The notes beneath the pieces are model-generated. The model made no database searches. It had not been told where the DNA came from and saw only the letters and a list, made by a program, of their open reading frames with translations. Below are positions 34,287 through 43,255 of a DNA stretch of 64,000 nt, piece by piece (position 1 is the first letter of the stretch; every line of letters starts with the position of its first letter). Made by a program: the position numbers and the translations under genes. This stretch comes from an uncultured Bacteroidia bacterium (GTDB lineage Bacteria > Bacteroidota > Bacteroidia > Bacteroidales > UBA932), in assembly GCA_902784435.1 (NCBI GenBank), contig CACZUR010000004.1, positions 1 through 64,000 on the forward strand, read 5' to 3'.

Positions 34287-35441
34287 ATGACATACGAAGA
34301 GCGTCTGGCCTGGCTGAAGGAAAGCCACCGGCAACTGATTGAAAAGAAGAACGCCCCCATTGAGGGCAACGGCGTCTACGAACGCTGGGAAAATCCCATC
34401 GTCACGGCGGAACATACCCCGCTGGAGTGGCGCTACGACTTTAACCGGGAGCGCAATCCCTATCTGATGGAGCGCATCGGCATGCACGCCACGCTCAATT
34501 CCGGTGCCATCAAGTGGGGCGACAAATATGTCCTGGTGGTGCGTGTGGAGGGGGCCGACCGCAAGTCCTTCTTCGCCGTGGCCGAAAGTCCCAACGGGGT
34601 GGACAACTTCCGTTTCTGGCCGCGTCCCATTACCCTGCCCGAATGGGGGGAACCCGCCACCAATGTGTACGACATGCGCCTCACCCGGCACGAGGATGGC
34701 TGGATTTACGGCATCTTCTGCGTGGAACGCAAGGACCATTCGGTGGAAGGAGACCTCTCCGCCGCCACGGCGGCGGCCGGTATCGCCCGTACCAAGGACC
34801 TGGTGAACTGGGAGCGTCTGCCGGACCTTCAGAGCAAAAGCCAGCAGCGCAATGTGGTGCTGCATCCGGAGTTCGTGAACGGGAAATATGCCCTGTACAC
34901 GCGCCCGCAGGACGGTTTTATCGACGCCGGCAGCGGCGGCGGCATCGGCTGGGCGCTGGTAGACAGCATGGAACACGCCGTGGTGACGGAGGAAAAGATC
35001 ATCAACCGGCGTTTCTATCACACCATCAAGGAAGTGAAGAACGGAGAAGGCCCGCATCCCATCAAGACCCCCCAGGGCTGGCTGCATCTGGCCCACGGCG
35101 TGCGCGGCTGCGCCAGCGGTCTCCGCTACGTGCTGTACATGTATATGACTTCCCTGGAGGATCCTTCGCGGGTCATCGCCCAGCCCGGCGGCTTTTTCAT
35201 GGTGCCCGAAGGCTGGGAGTATGTGGGCGACGTGATGAATGTCCTCTTCTCCAACGGCTGGATCAAGGACGACGACGGCCGCGTGTTCATCTACTACGCC
35301 TCCTCCGATACCCGCATGCATGTGGCCACTTCTTCGGTAGACCGGCTGGTGGATTACTGCCTGCACACCCCGGAAGACGGCCTTCGCACCGGCCTGTCCG
35401 TAGAGACCCTGAATAAACTCATTGATTTGAATCAGAAATAG
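34287..35441 (+). CDS. GH130_1 4-O-beta-mannosyl-glucose phosphorylase
   Basis: A 384-aa cytoplasmic protein without signal peptide. It closely follows the GH130 subfamily 1 pattern known from the Bacteroides fragilis enzyme: RIGMHATLNSGAIKWGDKY, VRVEGADRKSFFAVAESPNG, NVYDMRLTRHEDGWIYGIF and LHPEFVNGKYALYTRPQDGF. The family splits mannosyl-beta-1,4-glucose with phosphate to mannose 1-phosphate and glucose, saving ATP. The epimerase at 42070 would supply its substrate. Confidence 0.95.
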   Translation: MTYEERLAWLKESHRQLIEKKNAPIEGNGVYERWENPIVTAEHTPLEWRYDFNRERNPYLMERIGMHATLNSGAIKWGDKYVLVVRVEGADRKSFFAVAESPNGVDNFRFWPRPITLPEWGEPATNVYDMRLTRHEDGWIYGIFCVERKDHSVEGDLSAATAAAGIARTKDLVNWERLPDLQSKSQQRNVVLHPEFVNGKYALYTRPQDGFIDAGSGGGIGWALVDSMEHAVVTEEKIINRRFYHTIKEVKNGEGPHPIKTPQGWLHLAHGVRGCASGLRYVLYMYMTSLEDPSRVIAQPGGFFMVPEGWEYVGDVMNVLFSNGWIKDDDGRVFIYYASSDTRMHVATSSVDRLVDYCLHTPEDGLRTGLSVETLNKLIDLNQK

Positions 35442-35443
35442 TT

Positions 35444-36871
35444 ATGTTAATAGCCACTCTTTGTGCGCTGCTCCTCCAGGCGCAGCCGCTGCAATTGTCC
35501 CACCTGTTTACCGACCACGCTGTGCTGCAGCGGGAAACCTCCGTCCCGGTCTGGGGCTGGGGAACGCCCGGTGCCAAAGTGGAGGTGACCGCTTCCTGGA
35601 ACGGCGTCAAAGCCGTAGCCAAGGTGGCCGATGACGGCTCCTGGAGCGTAGTGCTCCCAACCGGTGAGGCCGGCGGCCCCTACACCCTCAGCGTCAAAAG
35701 TGGGAAGGAGCGCCTGTCCGTGGCCGATATCGTCCTGGGCGAAGTGTGGATGTGCTCCGGCCAGTCCAACATGGAAATGCCCATCTCCGGTTTCGGTTTC
35801 CAGGAAGTGGAAGGCGCCACGGAAGCCATCATGAGCGCCCCTGAGACGGCTTCCCTGGTACGCGTGTTTGATATCAAGACCCCGAAGAAGACCGTCCCGG
35901 AAAAGGATGTGGATGCCCGTTGGGCCTATTCCGACGGCGCCGTTACCGCCAAGACATCGGCCGTGGCCTATTTCTTTGCCAAGCGCCTTACCCGGACCCT
36001 GGGCGTGCCCGTGGGCATCATCGTGAACGCCTGGGGCGGCAGTCGCATCGAGCCGTGGATGACCCGGGATGTCATCAATGGCGCCGGTCTCACTCAGGCC
36101 GAACTGGACGAACTGTATGCCGTCCAGGAACAGCCGGACCGCTGGCCGGAAACCCCGGAGCTCATCTGGAACGGCCGGGTGGCGCCCATCGTGGGTTATG
36201 CCGCCAAGGGCATCCTCTGGTACCAGGGCTGCTCCAACATGGGCCAGCCGCACTGCTATGACAAGTTGCAGAAAGCCATGGTGGAGATGTGGCGGAAAGC
36301 CTGGGGAAGGGACCTGCCCTTCATCTACACACTCCTGGCTCCTTACGACCATGGGGATGCCGACGGCCGCTGGCGTTCCTTCTTTGTGGAAAACCAGCTG
36401 CACACGGAGGAAATCCTGAGCCAGTCCTGGGCCATCTGCACGGAAACCCTGGGCAACAAGGTTACGGTGCACCCTTCCCAGAAAAAGGAAGTGGCCGATA
36501 TGATGGTGCAGCGCGCCCTGCAGAACGTGTACGGCCTCTATCCCGGCATTTCCATCGAACTGCCGCGCCTCAAAGACGTGGCCTACGAGGCCGACGGCCG
36601 TGTGAAAGTGACCCTTACCCAGGTGTGGAGCAACCTGATGAGCATCAGCGCCCGGGACATCACGGGCTTTGAGCTGGCCGGGGAAGACCGCCAGTTCCAT
36701 CTGGCCCAGGCGCAGGTAGACTGGGACGGCCAGACCATCCTGGTCAGCTGCCCCGAAGTGCCGCATCCGGTGGCCGTCCGCTACGGCTTCCGCAACTTCA
36801 TGGACGCCAACCTGGCCAAGAGCAACGGCATTCCCGTGCCGCCGTTCCGCTCCGACGATTGGGAATACTAA
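35444..36871 (+). CDS. SIAE-type carbohydrate acetylesterase
   Basis: A 475-aa protein with a short signal sequence (MLIATLCALLLQAQ). The SGNH-hydrolase/sialate O-acetylesterase family is shown by WMCSGQSNMEMP (catalytic Ser in GQSN), AWGGSRIEPWM and GILWYQGCSN. In a mannan locus the obvious role is removing acetyl groups from acetylated (gluco)mannan; that substrate is inferred. It starts 2 nt after GH130 and ends at the base before the GH31 frame begins. Confidence 0.85.
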   Translation: MLIATLCALLLQAQPLQLSHLFTDHAVLQRETSVPVWGWGTPGAKVEVTASWNGVKAVAKVADDGSWSVVLPTGEAGGPYTLSVKSGKERLSVADIVLGEVWMCSGQSNMEMPISGFGFQEVEGATEAIMSAPETASLVRVFDIKTPKKTVPEKDVDARWAYSDGAVTAKTSAVAYFFAKRLTRTLGVPVGIIVNAWGGSRIEPWMTRDVINGAGLTQAELDELYAVQEQPDRWPETPELIWNGRVAPIVGYAAKGILWYQGCSNMGQPHCYDKLQKAMVEMWRKAWGRDLPFIYTLLAPYDHGDADGRWRSFFVENQLHTEEILSQSWAICTETLGNKVTVHPSQKKEVADMMVQRALQNVYGLYPGISIELPRLKDVAYEADGRVKVTLTQVWSNLMSISARDITGFELAGEDRQFHLAQAQVDWDGQTILVSCPEVPHPVAVRYGFRNFMDANLAKSNGIPVPPFRSDDWEY

Positions 36872-36886
36872 ATGGATATGTATTTT

Positions 36887-39640
36887 ATGAAACACGTCCT
36901 CATAGGAAAGATGCTGCTGGCCGGACTGTTTCTGGCAGGCTGCGGCAAACAGGAAGTAAAAGTGGCCACCGAGGCCGGCACCGTCCGCCTGCAGGTGGTA
37001 AGTCCGGAGATTGTCCGGGTGAGCGTTTCCCCCGACGGAAAGTTCCGGGACCGTCAGAGCCTGATGGTCGTTCCCCAGCAGGGGAGCGTGGATTATACCG
37101 TGGAAAAGGGAGACGGCTGCGTGCGGCTGCACACATCGGCCCTGAAAGTGGAGGTGGACAAGGCGCAGGGAACGGTGAACTTTTACAAGGCCGACGGCAC
37201 CCCGCTGGCCCTGGACGGCCATGCTGCCTTCCAGCCCATGGAAGTGGAAGGCAAACAGGCCTGGAGCACGACGGTGAGCTATGCTTCCCCGGACGGCGAG
37301 GCCTTCTATGGCCTGGGCCAGCATCAGGCCGGGGAATTCAACCACAAGGGCCTGCGGGAAGAACTGTACCAGTACAACACCAAGATCAGCGTGCCCATGG
37401 TGGTTTCCAACAAGGGCTACGGCATCCTCTTCGACGCCTATTCCCTGAGCCGCTGGGGAAGTGCTCAGCCTTACCGCCAGCTGGGAGAAGTCTTTGACCT
37501 GCAGCTGAAGGGAACCTATACGCCAGCCAAGGGCCAGCCGCTGGTACAGCGGGAAGACAGCCTGTTCTACGAGAACGAGTGGGCCATCCGGAACCTTCCG
37601 AAACTGCCGCTGAATGGTGCTTCGGTGAGCTATGACGGCACCCTTACCGCCCCGGAGACCGGCGACTACCACTTTATCCAGTACTATGCCGGTTTCCAGC
37701 GCACCGTCGTGGGCGGAAAGGAAGTGATGAGCCGACGCTGGCGTCCGGCCTGGAACCCCAACAGCGACAAGTTTACCGTGCACCTGGAAAAGGGAGTTCC
37801 CGTGCCCCTGCACATAGACTGGGAGCCGGACGGGGATGTCTCTTACATCGGCCTCCGGGTGGCACCGCTGGAAACCCCGGAACAGGAGAGCCGCCTCACT
37901 TTCTGGAGCGAGTTCGAGCCCATGGCCGACTACTATTTCATGGCCGGAGGCAGCTATGACGGCGTTATCCGGGACTATCGCCAGCTCACCGGCAAGGCGC
38001 CCGTGATGCCCAAATGGGTGCTGGGCTTCTGGCAGAGCCGGGAGCGCTATTCCACCCAGGAAGACCTGGTGGAAACCCTGGCCGAAATGCGTCGCCGCCA
38101 CATTCCCGTCGACAATATCGTCCAGGACTGGCAGTATTGGCTGGAAGATCAGTGGGGCAGCCACGAATTCGATCCGGAGCGCTATCCGGATCCTGAAAAG
38201 ATGCTGGACGATGTGCATGGGATGCATGCGCGTTTCATGATTTCCGTCTGGCCCAAGTTCTATACCAATACGGTTCATTATCAGGAACTGAAAAAAGCCG
38301 GTTTTGCCTATACCCACGCCGAGGATGACGGCTTGGAAGACTGGCTGGGCCATAAGCAGAGTTTCTACGATGCCTATGCCCCGGCCGGCCGGAAGCTGTT
38401 CTGGCAGCAGATGGACAACACCCTGTACAGCCGCTACGGCCGCAAGATTGACGCCTGGTGGATGGACGCCAGTGAACCCAACCTGCGCGACTGCCTGCCG
38501 TTGGATTACATGAAATGGCTGCTGACGCCCAACGCCCTGGGCAGCAGCACCGAATACCTGAATGCCTATGCCCTGGTGAACGCCCAGGCCATCTACGAAG
38601 GCCAGCGCAGCGTAGATCCTGACAAACGCGTCTTTCTTCTCACCCGCAATGGCTTTGCCGGCCTGCAGCGCTACAGCACGGCCTCCTGGAGCGGAGACAT
38701 CGGCACGTCCTGGACCGATATGCGCATGCAGATGGCCGCCGGCCTCAACTACTCCATGAGCGGCATTCCGTTCTGGGGCATGGACATCGGAGGCTTCTCC
38801 GTGATGAGCCAGTTTAACGACCCCGCCCATGCCGATGAATGGCAGGAACTGCAAACCCGCTGGCACCAGTTCGGCACCTTTGTGCCGCTGTTCCGTACCC
38901 ATGGGCAGTGGCCGCGCCGCGAACTCTGGAACATCGCTCCGGAAGGGAGTCCCGCCTACGAGAGCATCCTTTGGTATATGCAGCTGCGTTACCGCCTGAT
39001 GCCTTACCTGTATTCCCTCACCGGCGCCGTGCATTTCCAGGACGCCACCCTGATGCGGGGGCTTCCCATGGATTATCCCGACGACCCGGAGGTCCGTGAC
39101 CTCTCGGACCAGTGGATGCTGGGCCCGGCCTTCATGGCCTGCCCGGTGTATGAGTATAAGGCTCGCAGCCGCAGCGTCTATTTCCCGATGGGCGGCTGGT
39201 ACGACTTCTATACAGGTGCCTATATGGTTGGCGGAAAGCGCTTTACCATGGATGCGCCCTACGAGCGTATGCCGCTTTACGTAAGGGCCGGAAGCATCGT
39301 CCCGGTGGGCCCGGCCATGGAATGGTCCGACGAAAAGCCTGCCGATGAGATCCTCCTCCTGGTCTATGCCGGAGCAGATACCCGCTTTACCCTGTACGGG
39401 GATGACGGTCTCACCTATGCCTATGAGAAAGGGGCTTACAGCACCGTGGAACTGCAGTGGGAGGATGCTGCGCGTACCCTCACCATCTGCCCCCGGGAAG
39501 GAAGCTATCCCGGCATGCCCGAAAAGATGAATTTCCGGGTGGTGGTGATAGACACCGCCCATCCCGTTCCCTTCCAGCCGGAGGCCCTGGACGGCCGCCC
39601 TGTCGTGTACGACGGCCAGGAGCTGTCGGTTGCTTTCTAA
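36887..39640 (+). CDS. GH31 alpha-glycosidase with inserted PA14 domain
   Basis: A 917-aa lipoprotein (FLAGC, Cys18). The N-terminal GH31 sandwich is interrupted by a PA14-like domain (about 240-320; LNGASVSYDGTLTAPETGDYHF). The barrel has its nucleophile Asp in WWMDASEPN (about residue 525) and the acid/base Asp in SGDIGTSW (about 603). GH31 with PA14 is the architecture of Bacteroides alpha-xylosidases from xyloglucan loci, so alpha-xylosidase is my best guess; alpha-glucosidase remains possible. The start at 36887 gives the lipoprotein signal, while the ATG at 36872 adds five residues. Confidence 0.85.
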   Translation: MKHVLIGKMLLAGLFLAGCGKQEVKVATEAGTVRLQVVSPEIVRVSVSPDGKFRDRQSLMVVPQQGSVDYTVEKGDGCVRLHTSALKVEVDKAQGTVNFYKADGTPLALDGHAAFQPMEVEGKQAWSTTVSYASPDGEAFYGLGQHQAGEFNHKGLREELYQYNTKISVPMVVSNKGYGILFDAYSLSRWGSAQPYRQLGEVFDLQLKGTYTPAKGQPLVQREDSLFYENEWAIRNLPKLPLNGASVSYDGTLTAPETGDYHFIQYYAGFQRTVVGGKEVMSRRWRPAWNPNSDKFTVHLEKGVPVPLHIDWEPDGDVSYIGLRVAPLETPEQESRLTFWSEFEPMADYYFMAGGSYDGVIRDYRQLTGKAPVMPKWVLGFWQSRERYSTQEDLVETLAEMRRRHIPVDNIVQDWQYWLEDQWGSHEFDPERYPDPEKMLDDVHGMHARFMISVWPKFYTNTVHYQELKKAGFAYTHAEDDGLEDWLGHKQSFYDAYAPAGRKLFWQQMDNTLYSRYGRKIDAWWMDASEPNLRDCLPLDYMKWLLTPNALGSSTEYLNAYALVNAQAIYEGQRSVDPDKRVFLLTRNGFAGLQRYSTASWSGDIGTSWTDMRMQMAAGLNYSMSGIPFWGMDIGGFSVMSQFNDPAHADEWQELQTRWHQFGTFVPLFRTHGQWPRRELWNIAPEGSPAYESILWYMQLRYRLMPYLYSLTGAVHFQDATLMRGLPMDYPDDPEVRDLSDQWMLGPAFMACPVYEYKARSRSVYFPMGGWYDFYTGAYMVGGKRFTMDAPYERMPLYVRAGSIVPVGPAMEWSDEKPADEILLLVYAGADTRFTLYGDDGLTYAYEKGAYSTVELQWEDAARTLTICPREGSYPGMPEKMNFRVVVIDTAHPVPFQPEALDGRPVVYDGQELSVAF

Positions 39641-39660
39641 ACAGTTTTTTGCTATCTTTG
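39629..39660 (+). promoter_or_regulatory. Internal PUL promoter before GH3
   Basis: GTTG (39629-39632), 20-nt spacer, TATCTTTG (39653-39660), 23 nt before the GH3 ATG. The 3' end of the locus (GH3, epimerase, symporter) can be transcribed separately. Confidence 0.7.
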
Positions 39661-39683
39661 ATGGTTAATCAACTATCGTGTAT

Positions 39684-41984
39684 ATGAAACCTTTATATCC
39701 CGTTCTTGCGCTGGCCCTGGTGCTGGCATCCTGTGCACCCAAGGCTCCACAGGCCATCCCCTCCGACAAAGCTGTCGAAGCCAAAGTGGAGAAAGTCCTG
39801 AAAGGAATGACCCTGGAAGAGAAAGCCGGGCAGTTGGTCCAGCTCAATATCAGCACGCTGGAAGATGCCACCCACGAAAAGATAGACCCCGCCAAATTGG
39901 AAAAGATCATCGGGGAGTATAAAGTGGGTTCCATCCTGAACGTGATGCACGACCGTGCCCACAGCCGGGAGGAAACCGCCGCCATGGTGCGCCAGATCCA
40001 GGAGTATTCCATGGAGAAAATCGGCATTCCCTGCATCTACGGCCTGGATATGATTCACGGTGCCTCCTACCTCACGGACGGCTCGCTGTATCCGCAGGAG
40101 ATCAACCTGGGAGCCACTTTCAACCGGGAATTTGCCCGGCAGATGGGGCACGCGATGGCCTATGAGACCCGTGCCGCCCAGGTGCCGTGGGTGTTCTCCC
40201 CGGTCATGGACCTGGGCAGGGACCCCCGCTGGCCGCGTATCTGGGAAAGCTTCGGCGAAGATCCTTTCCTGCAGGCCGAAATGGCCCGCGAGGAAACCCT
40301 GGCCCTGCAGGGAGAAGACCCCAATCACATAGACCTGCAGCACGTGGCCGTGTCCCTGAAGCACTTCGTGGGCTATGGTGTGCCCGTTTCCGGGAAAGAC
40401 CGTACGCCGGCCATCATCGCCCCGAACGACCTCCGGGAGAAGTTTTTCGCACCTTTCCTGGAATGCTTCCGCGCCGGCGCCCTCACCGCCATGGTGAACT
40501 CGGCCTCCATCAACGGTGTCCCTACCCACGCCAATGCCCTCCTCCTCACCGGCTGGGTGAAGGAAGAGCTGGGCTGGGACGGCATGCTGGTGACGGACTG
40601 GGCCGACATTGACAATTTCTATGTGCGGGACCATGTGGCGGCCGACAAACGGGAGGCCATCGCGCTGGGTATCAACGCCGGTATCGACATGATCATGGAC
40701 CCCTACGACCCCGAATGCTGCAAGGACATCGTGGCCCTGGTGAAGGAAGGCCGCATTTCGCCGGCCCGCCTGGACGACGCCGTACGCCGGGTACTGCGCC
40801 TGAAAGTGCGCCTGGGCCTGTTTGACAAGCCCGTCTGGGACGAAGTATATCCGGAGTTCGGCTCGGAGCAGTTCGCCCGCGAGTCTTATGCCGCCGCCCT
40901 GGAATCCGAGGTGCTGCTCAAGAACGACGGCATCCTGCCCCTGAACGGCAACGAAAGAATCCTGGTCTGCGGCCCCAACGCCAACAGCCTGCGTGCCCTG
41001 AACGGTGGCTGGAGCTATACCTGGCAGGGCAATGCCGATGCCTTCGTGCCCCAGTATAATACCATCCTGGAGGCGCTCCAGAAGCGTTTCTCCAATGTTT
41101 CCTATGAACCGGGCGTCACCTATATCGACATTCCCATGGCCTGGCAGTACGAGGACGCCAAGGGGATCGGCCGTGCCGTGGGGGCTGCCCGCAATGCCGA
41201 CATTATCGTAGCCTGCGTGGGCGAGAACTCCTACTGCGAAACCCCCGGCAACATGGACGACCTCAATCTGTCGGCCAACCAGAAGAAGCTGGTGAAAGAC
41301 CTCTCCGCTACCGGAAAGCCCATCATCCTCATCCTGAACGAAGGCCGTCCGCGCCTGATTGGGGACATCGAACCGTTGGCATCGGCCGTGGTGGACGTGA
41401 TGCTGCCTTCCAACTTCGGCGGCGACGCCCTGGCGGCCCTCCTGAGCGGCGACGAGAATTTCTCCGGCAAGCTGCCCTTTACCTATTCCAAGCACATCAA
41501 CGCCCTGCATACCTACGACTACAAGGTGTCCGAACACCGCGAAACCATGGAAGGCTCCTATAACTACGACGCCATCATGGACGTGCAGTGGCCCTTCGGC
41601 CATGGCCTCAGCTATACCACCTATGCCTATTCCAACCTGCAGGTTTCCGCCGCGTCCTTCAAGGCCGGCGATGTCCTGAAGGTGACGGTGGATGTGACCA
41701 ATACCGGCAGCCGTGCCGGCAAGGAGGCTGTCCTGGTATACAGTTCAGACCTGGTGGCCTCCCTGATTCCGGACGTGAAGCGCCTCCGCGGCTTCGACAA
41801 AGTGGCCTTGGAGCCTGGCGAGACCAAGACGGTGAGCTTCGAGATTCCGGCATCGGCCCTGGCTTTCGTGGGGGCCGACGGCCTGTGGCGCCTGGAAGAA
41901 GGCGACTTCCGTATCAGCTGCGGCGGCCTGGGCCAGCTGGTGAAATGTACTGAGACCTTTGTCTGGGGCACCCCGAATATTTAG
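39684..41984 (+). CDS. GH3 beta-glycosidase lipoprotein (beta-glucosidase-like)
   Basis: A 766-aa lipoprotein (VLASC, Cys16). GH3 TIM-barrel (about 35-370) with nucleophile Asp in LVTDWADID (about residue 304), KHF at CVAVSLKHFVGYG-type position, a second alpha/beta sandwich domain (about 395-620) and a fibronectin-III-like end. It probably removes beta-glucose from the non-reducing ends of glucomannan oligosaccharides; beta-xylosidase or beta-mannosidase activity cannot be excluded. The in-frame ATG at 39678 is less likely than 39684, where the signal begins. Confidence 0.92.
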   Translation: MKPLYPVLALALVLASCAPKAPQAIPSDKAVEAKVEKVLKGMTLEEKAGQLVQLNISTLEDATHEKIDPAKLEKIIGEYKVGSILNVMHDRAHSREETAAMVRQIQEYSMEKIGIPCIYGLDMIHGASYLTDGSLYPQEINLGATFNREFARQMGHAMAYETRAAQVPWVFSPVMDLGRDPRWPRIWESFGEDPFLQAEMAREETLALQGEDPNHIDLQHVAVSLKHFVGYGVPVSGKDRTPAIIAPNDLREKFFAPFLECFRAGALTAMVNSASINGVPTHANALLLTGWVKEELGWDGMLVTDWADIDNFYVRDHVAADKREAIALGINAGIDMIMDPYDPECCKDIVALVKEGRISPARLDDAVRRVLRLKVRLGLFDKPVWDEVYPEFGSEQFARESYAAALESEVLLKNDGILPLNGNERILVCGPNANSLRALNGGWSYTWQGNADAFVPQYNTILEALQKRFSNVSYEPGVTYIDIPMAWQYEDAKGIGRAVGAARNADIIVACVGENSYCETPGNMDDLNLSANQKKLVKDLSATGKPIILILNEGRPRLIGDIEPLASAVVDVMLPSNFGGDALAALLSGDENFSGKLPFTYSKHINALHTYDYKVSEHRETMEGSYNYDAIMDVQWPFGHGLSYTTYAYSNLQVSAASFKAGDVLKVTVDVTNTGSRAGKEAVLVYSSDLVASLIPDVKRLRGFDKVALEPGETKTVSFEIPASALAFVGADGLWRLEEGDFRISCGGLGQLVKCTETFVWGTPNI

Positions 41985-41991
41985 CGATTCG

Positions 41992-42051
41992 GGGCAGACT
42001 CCCCTGCGGCCGCTAATAGAAAGGCCGATGCTCCCTTAGGGGCGTCTGCCC
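41992..42051. repeat. Palindromic element, copy A (intergenic, GH3 to epimerase)
   Basis: Arms GGGCAGAC (41992-41999) and GTCTGCCC (42044-42051) enclose a 43-nt core (42001-42043) starting CCCCTGCGG and ending TTAGGGGC. The core matches copy B (60631-60673) at 38 of 43 positions. Inside it CGGCC pairs with GGCCG, giving a compound hairpin. On the minus strand it stays open in the frame used by copies B and C. Together with the CCCCGAAT/ATTCGGGG hairpin around the GH3 stop (41971-41994), it could weaken transcription. Confidence 0.85.
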
Positions 42052-42069
42052 TGAAAACAAGAGTTGACG

Positions 42070-43251
42070 ATGGAAACAAGGACAGACTTATTCTTAAAAG
42101 AAGTCCGGGAGTGCCTGACGCAGAATATCCTGCCGTACTGGCTGCGCCTGAAGGACCCTCGCGGCGGTTTTTACGGAGAGGTTTCCTCGGACAGCACCGT
42201 CAAGTACGATGCTCCGCGGGGCGTCATCCTGAACGCCCGGCTCATCTGGGCTTTCTCTGCGGCTTATCAGGCACTGGGAAACACCGAATATCTGGTGGCC
42301 GCGGTCCATGCCCGGGACTGGTTCCTGGCGCATTTCTGCGACCACAAATATGGCGGCGTGTACTGGAGCGTGAGCGCGGAAGGGGAGCGCCTGGATACCA
42401 AGAAGCAGTTGTACGCCCAGGGTTTCGCCATTTACGGCCTGTCGGAGCTGTACAAGGCCACCCGTGACGACGAGGCGCTCAAGAACGCCGTGAACCTGTA
42501 CAAGGTGGTGGAAACCTATTTTGCCGACACAGAGAACGGCGGTTACATCGAGGCCCTGGCCCGGGATTTCTCCCCGCTGGAGGATATGTCCCTGAGCGCC
42601 CACGACATCAACGCCGACAAAACCATGAACTCCCACCTGCACCTGCTGGAGGCCTATGCCAACCTGTATCAGGTTTGGCCCGACGAAGGGCTGAAGGCCC
42701 GCGTGGAGGCCCTGCTGGACCTGGTGGGTACACGGGTCATGGCCCCGGACGGCCATCTGCAGCTATATTTCCGGAAGGACTGGAGCGTGCTGCCGGGCGG
42801 CCTCTCTTACGGTCACGACATCGAAACTTCCTGGCTGGCGCTGGAATGTGCCTTCGCGCTCAAGGACCTGGATGTAGTAACCCGTGTGCGCCCCTGGGCG
42901 CTGGCCATGGGAAAGGCCGGCAACGAAGGCCTGCTCCCGGACGGATCCATGCGCTACGAACTGCTTCCCGACGGCCGCTACGACGATTCCCGCCAGTGGT
43001 GGGTGCAGGCCGAAGCCGTAGTGGGCAACCTGTGGCTGTGGAAATTCCACTCCGACGCCGCCGGGGCAGAACGCGCCCTGGCCCTGTGGTATTACATCCG
43101 GAAGCACCTCGTAGACAGCCGCGGCGGGGAGTGGTGGTGGGCCGTACTGCCGGATGGCTCGCTGGACTTCTCCCAGCCCAAGGCCGGCTTCTGGAAATGT
43201 CCCTATCACAATTCCCGCATGTGCCTCCAAGTATTAAAGATTTTTGAATAG
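42070..43251 (+). CDS. Cellobiose/mannobiose 2-epimerase (AGE family)
   Basis: A 393-aa cytoplasmic alpha/alpha-barrel protein. Family marks: GGFYGEVSSDS near the start, DTKKQLYAQGFAIYGL, SAHDINADKTMNSHLHLLEAYANLY. The two catalytic histidines of the family should be those in YGHDIETSW (about residue 249) and PYHNSRMC (about 379). It interconverts glucose and mannose at the reducing end, here beta-1,4-mannobiose to mannosyl-glucose for the GH130_1 enzyme. The symporter gene follows 4 nt later. A GTG/ATG six bases upstream (42064) is an alternative start. Confidence 0.93.
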   Translation: METRTDLFLKEVRECLTQNILPYWLRLKDPRGGFYGEVSSDSTVKYDAPRGVILNARLIWAFSAAYQALGNTEYLVAAVHARDWFLAHFCDHKYGGVYWSVSAEGERLDTKKQLYAQGFAIYGLSELYKATRDDEALKNAVNLYKVVETYFADTENGGYIEALARDFSPLEDMSLSAHDINADKTMNSHLHLLEAYANLYQVWPDEGLKARVEALLDLVGTRVMAPDGHLQLYFRKDWSVLPGGLSYGHDIETSWLALECAFALKDLDVVTRVRPWALAMGKAGNEGLLPDGSMRYELLPDGRYDDSRQWWVQAEAVVGNLWLWKFHSDAAGAERALALWYYIRKHLVDSRGGEWWWAVLPDGSLDFSQPKAGFWKCPYHNSRMCLQVLKIFE

Positions 43252-43255
43252 TCAT

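Noticed and set aside
35447-39562. 1371-aa minus-strand open frame opposite the acetylesterase and GH31 genes
   Set aside because: Antisense shadow spanning two real genes; composition is not protein-like (His/Gly/Val-rich).
41971-41994. CCCCGAAT/ATTCGGGG hairpin around the GH3 stop as a terminator
   Set aside because: No T-run follows and it runs straight into palindromic copy A; it may weaken transcription, but I do not call it a terminator.
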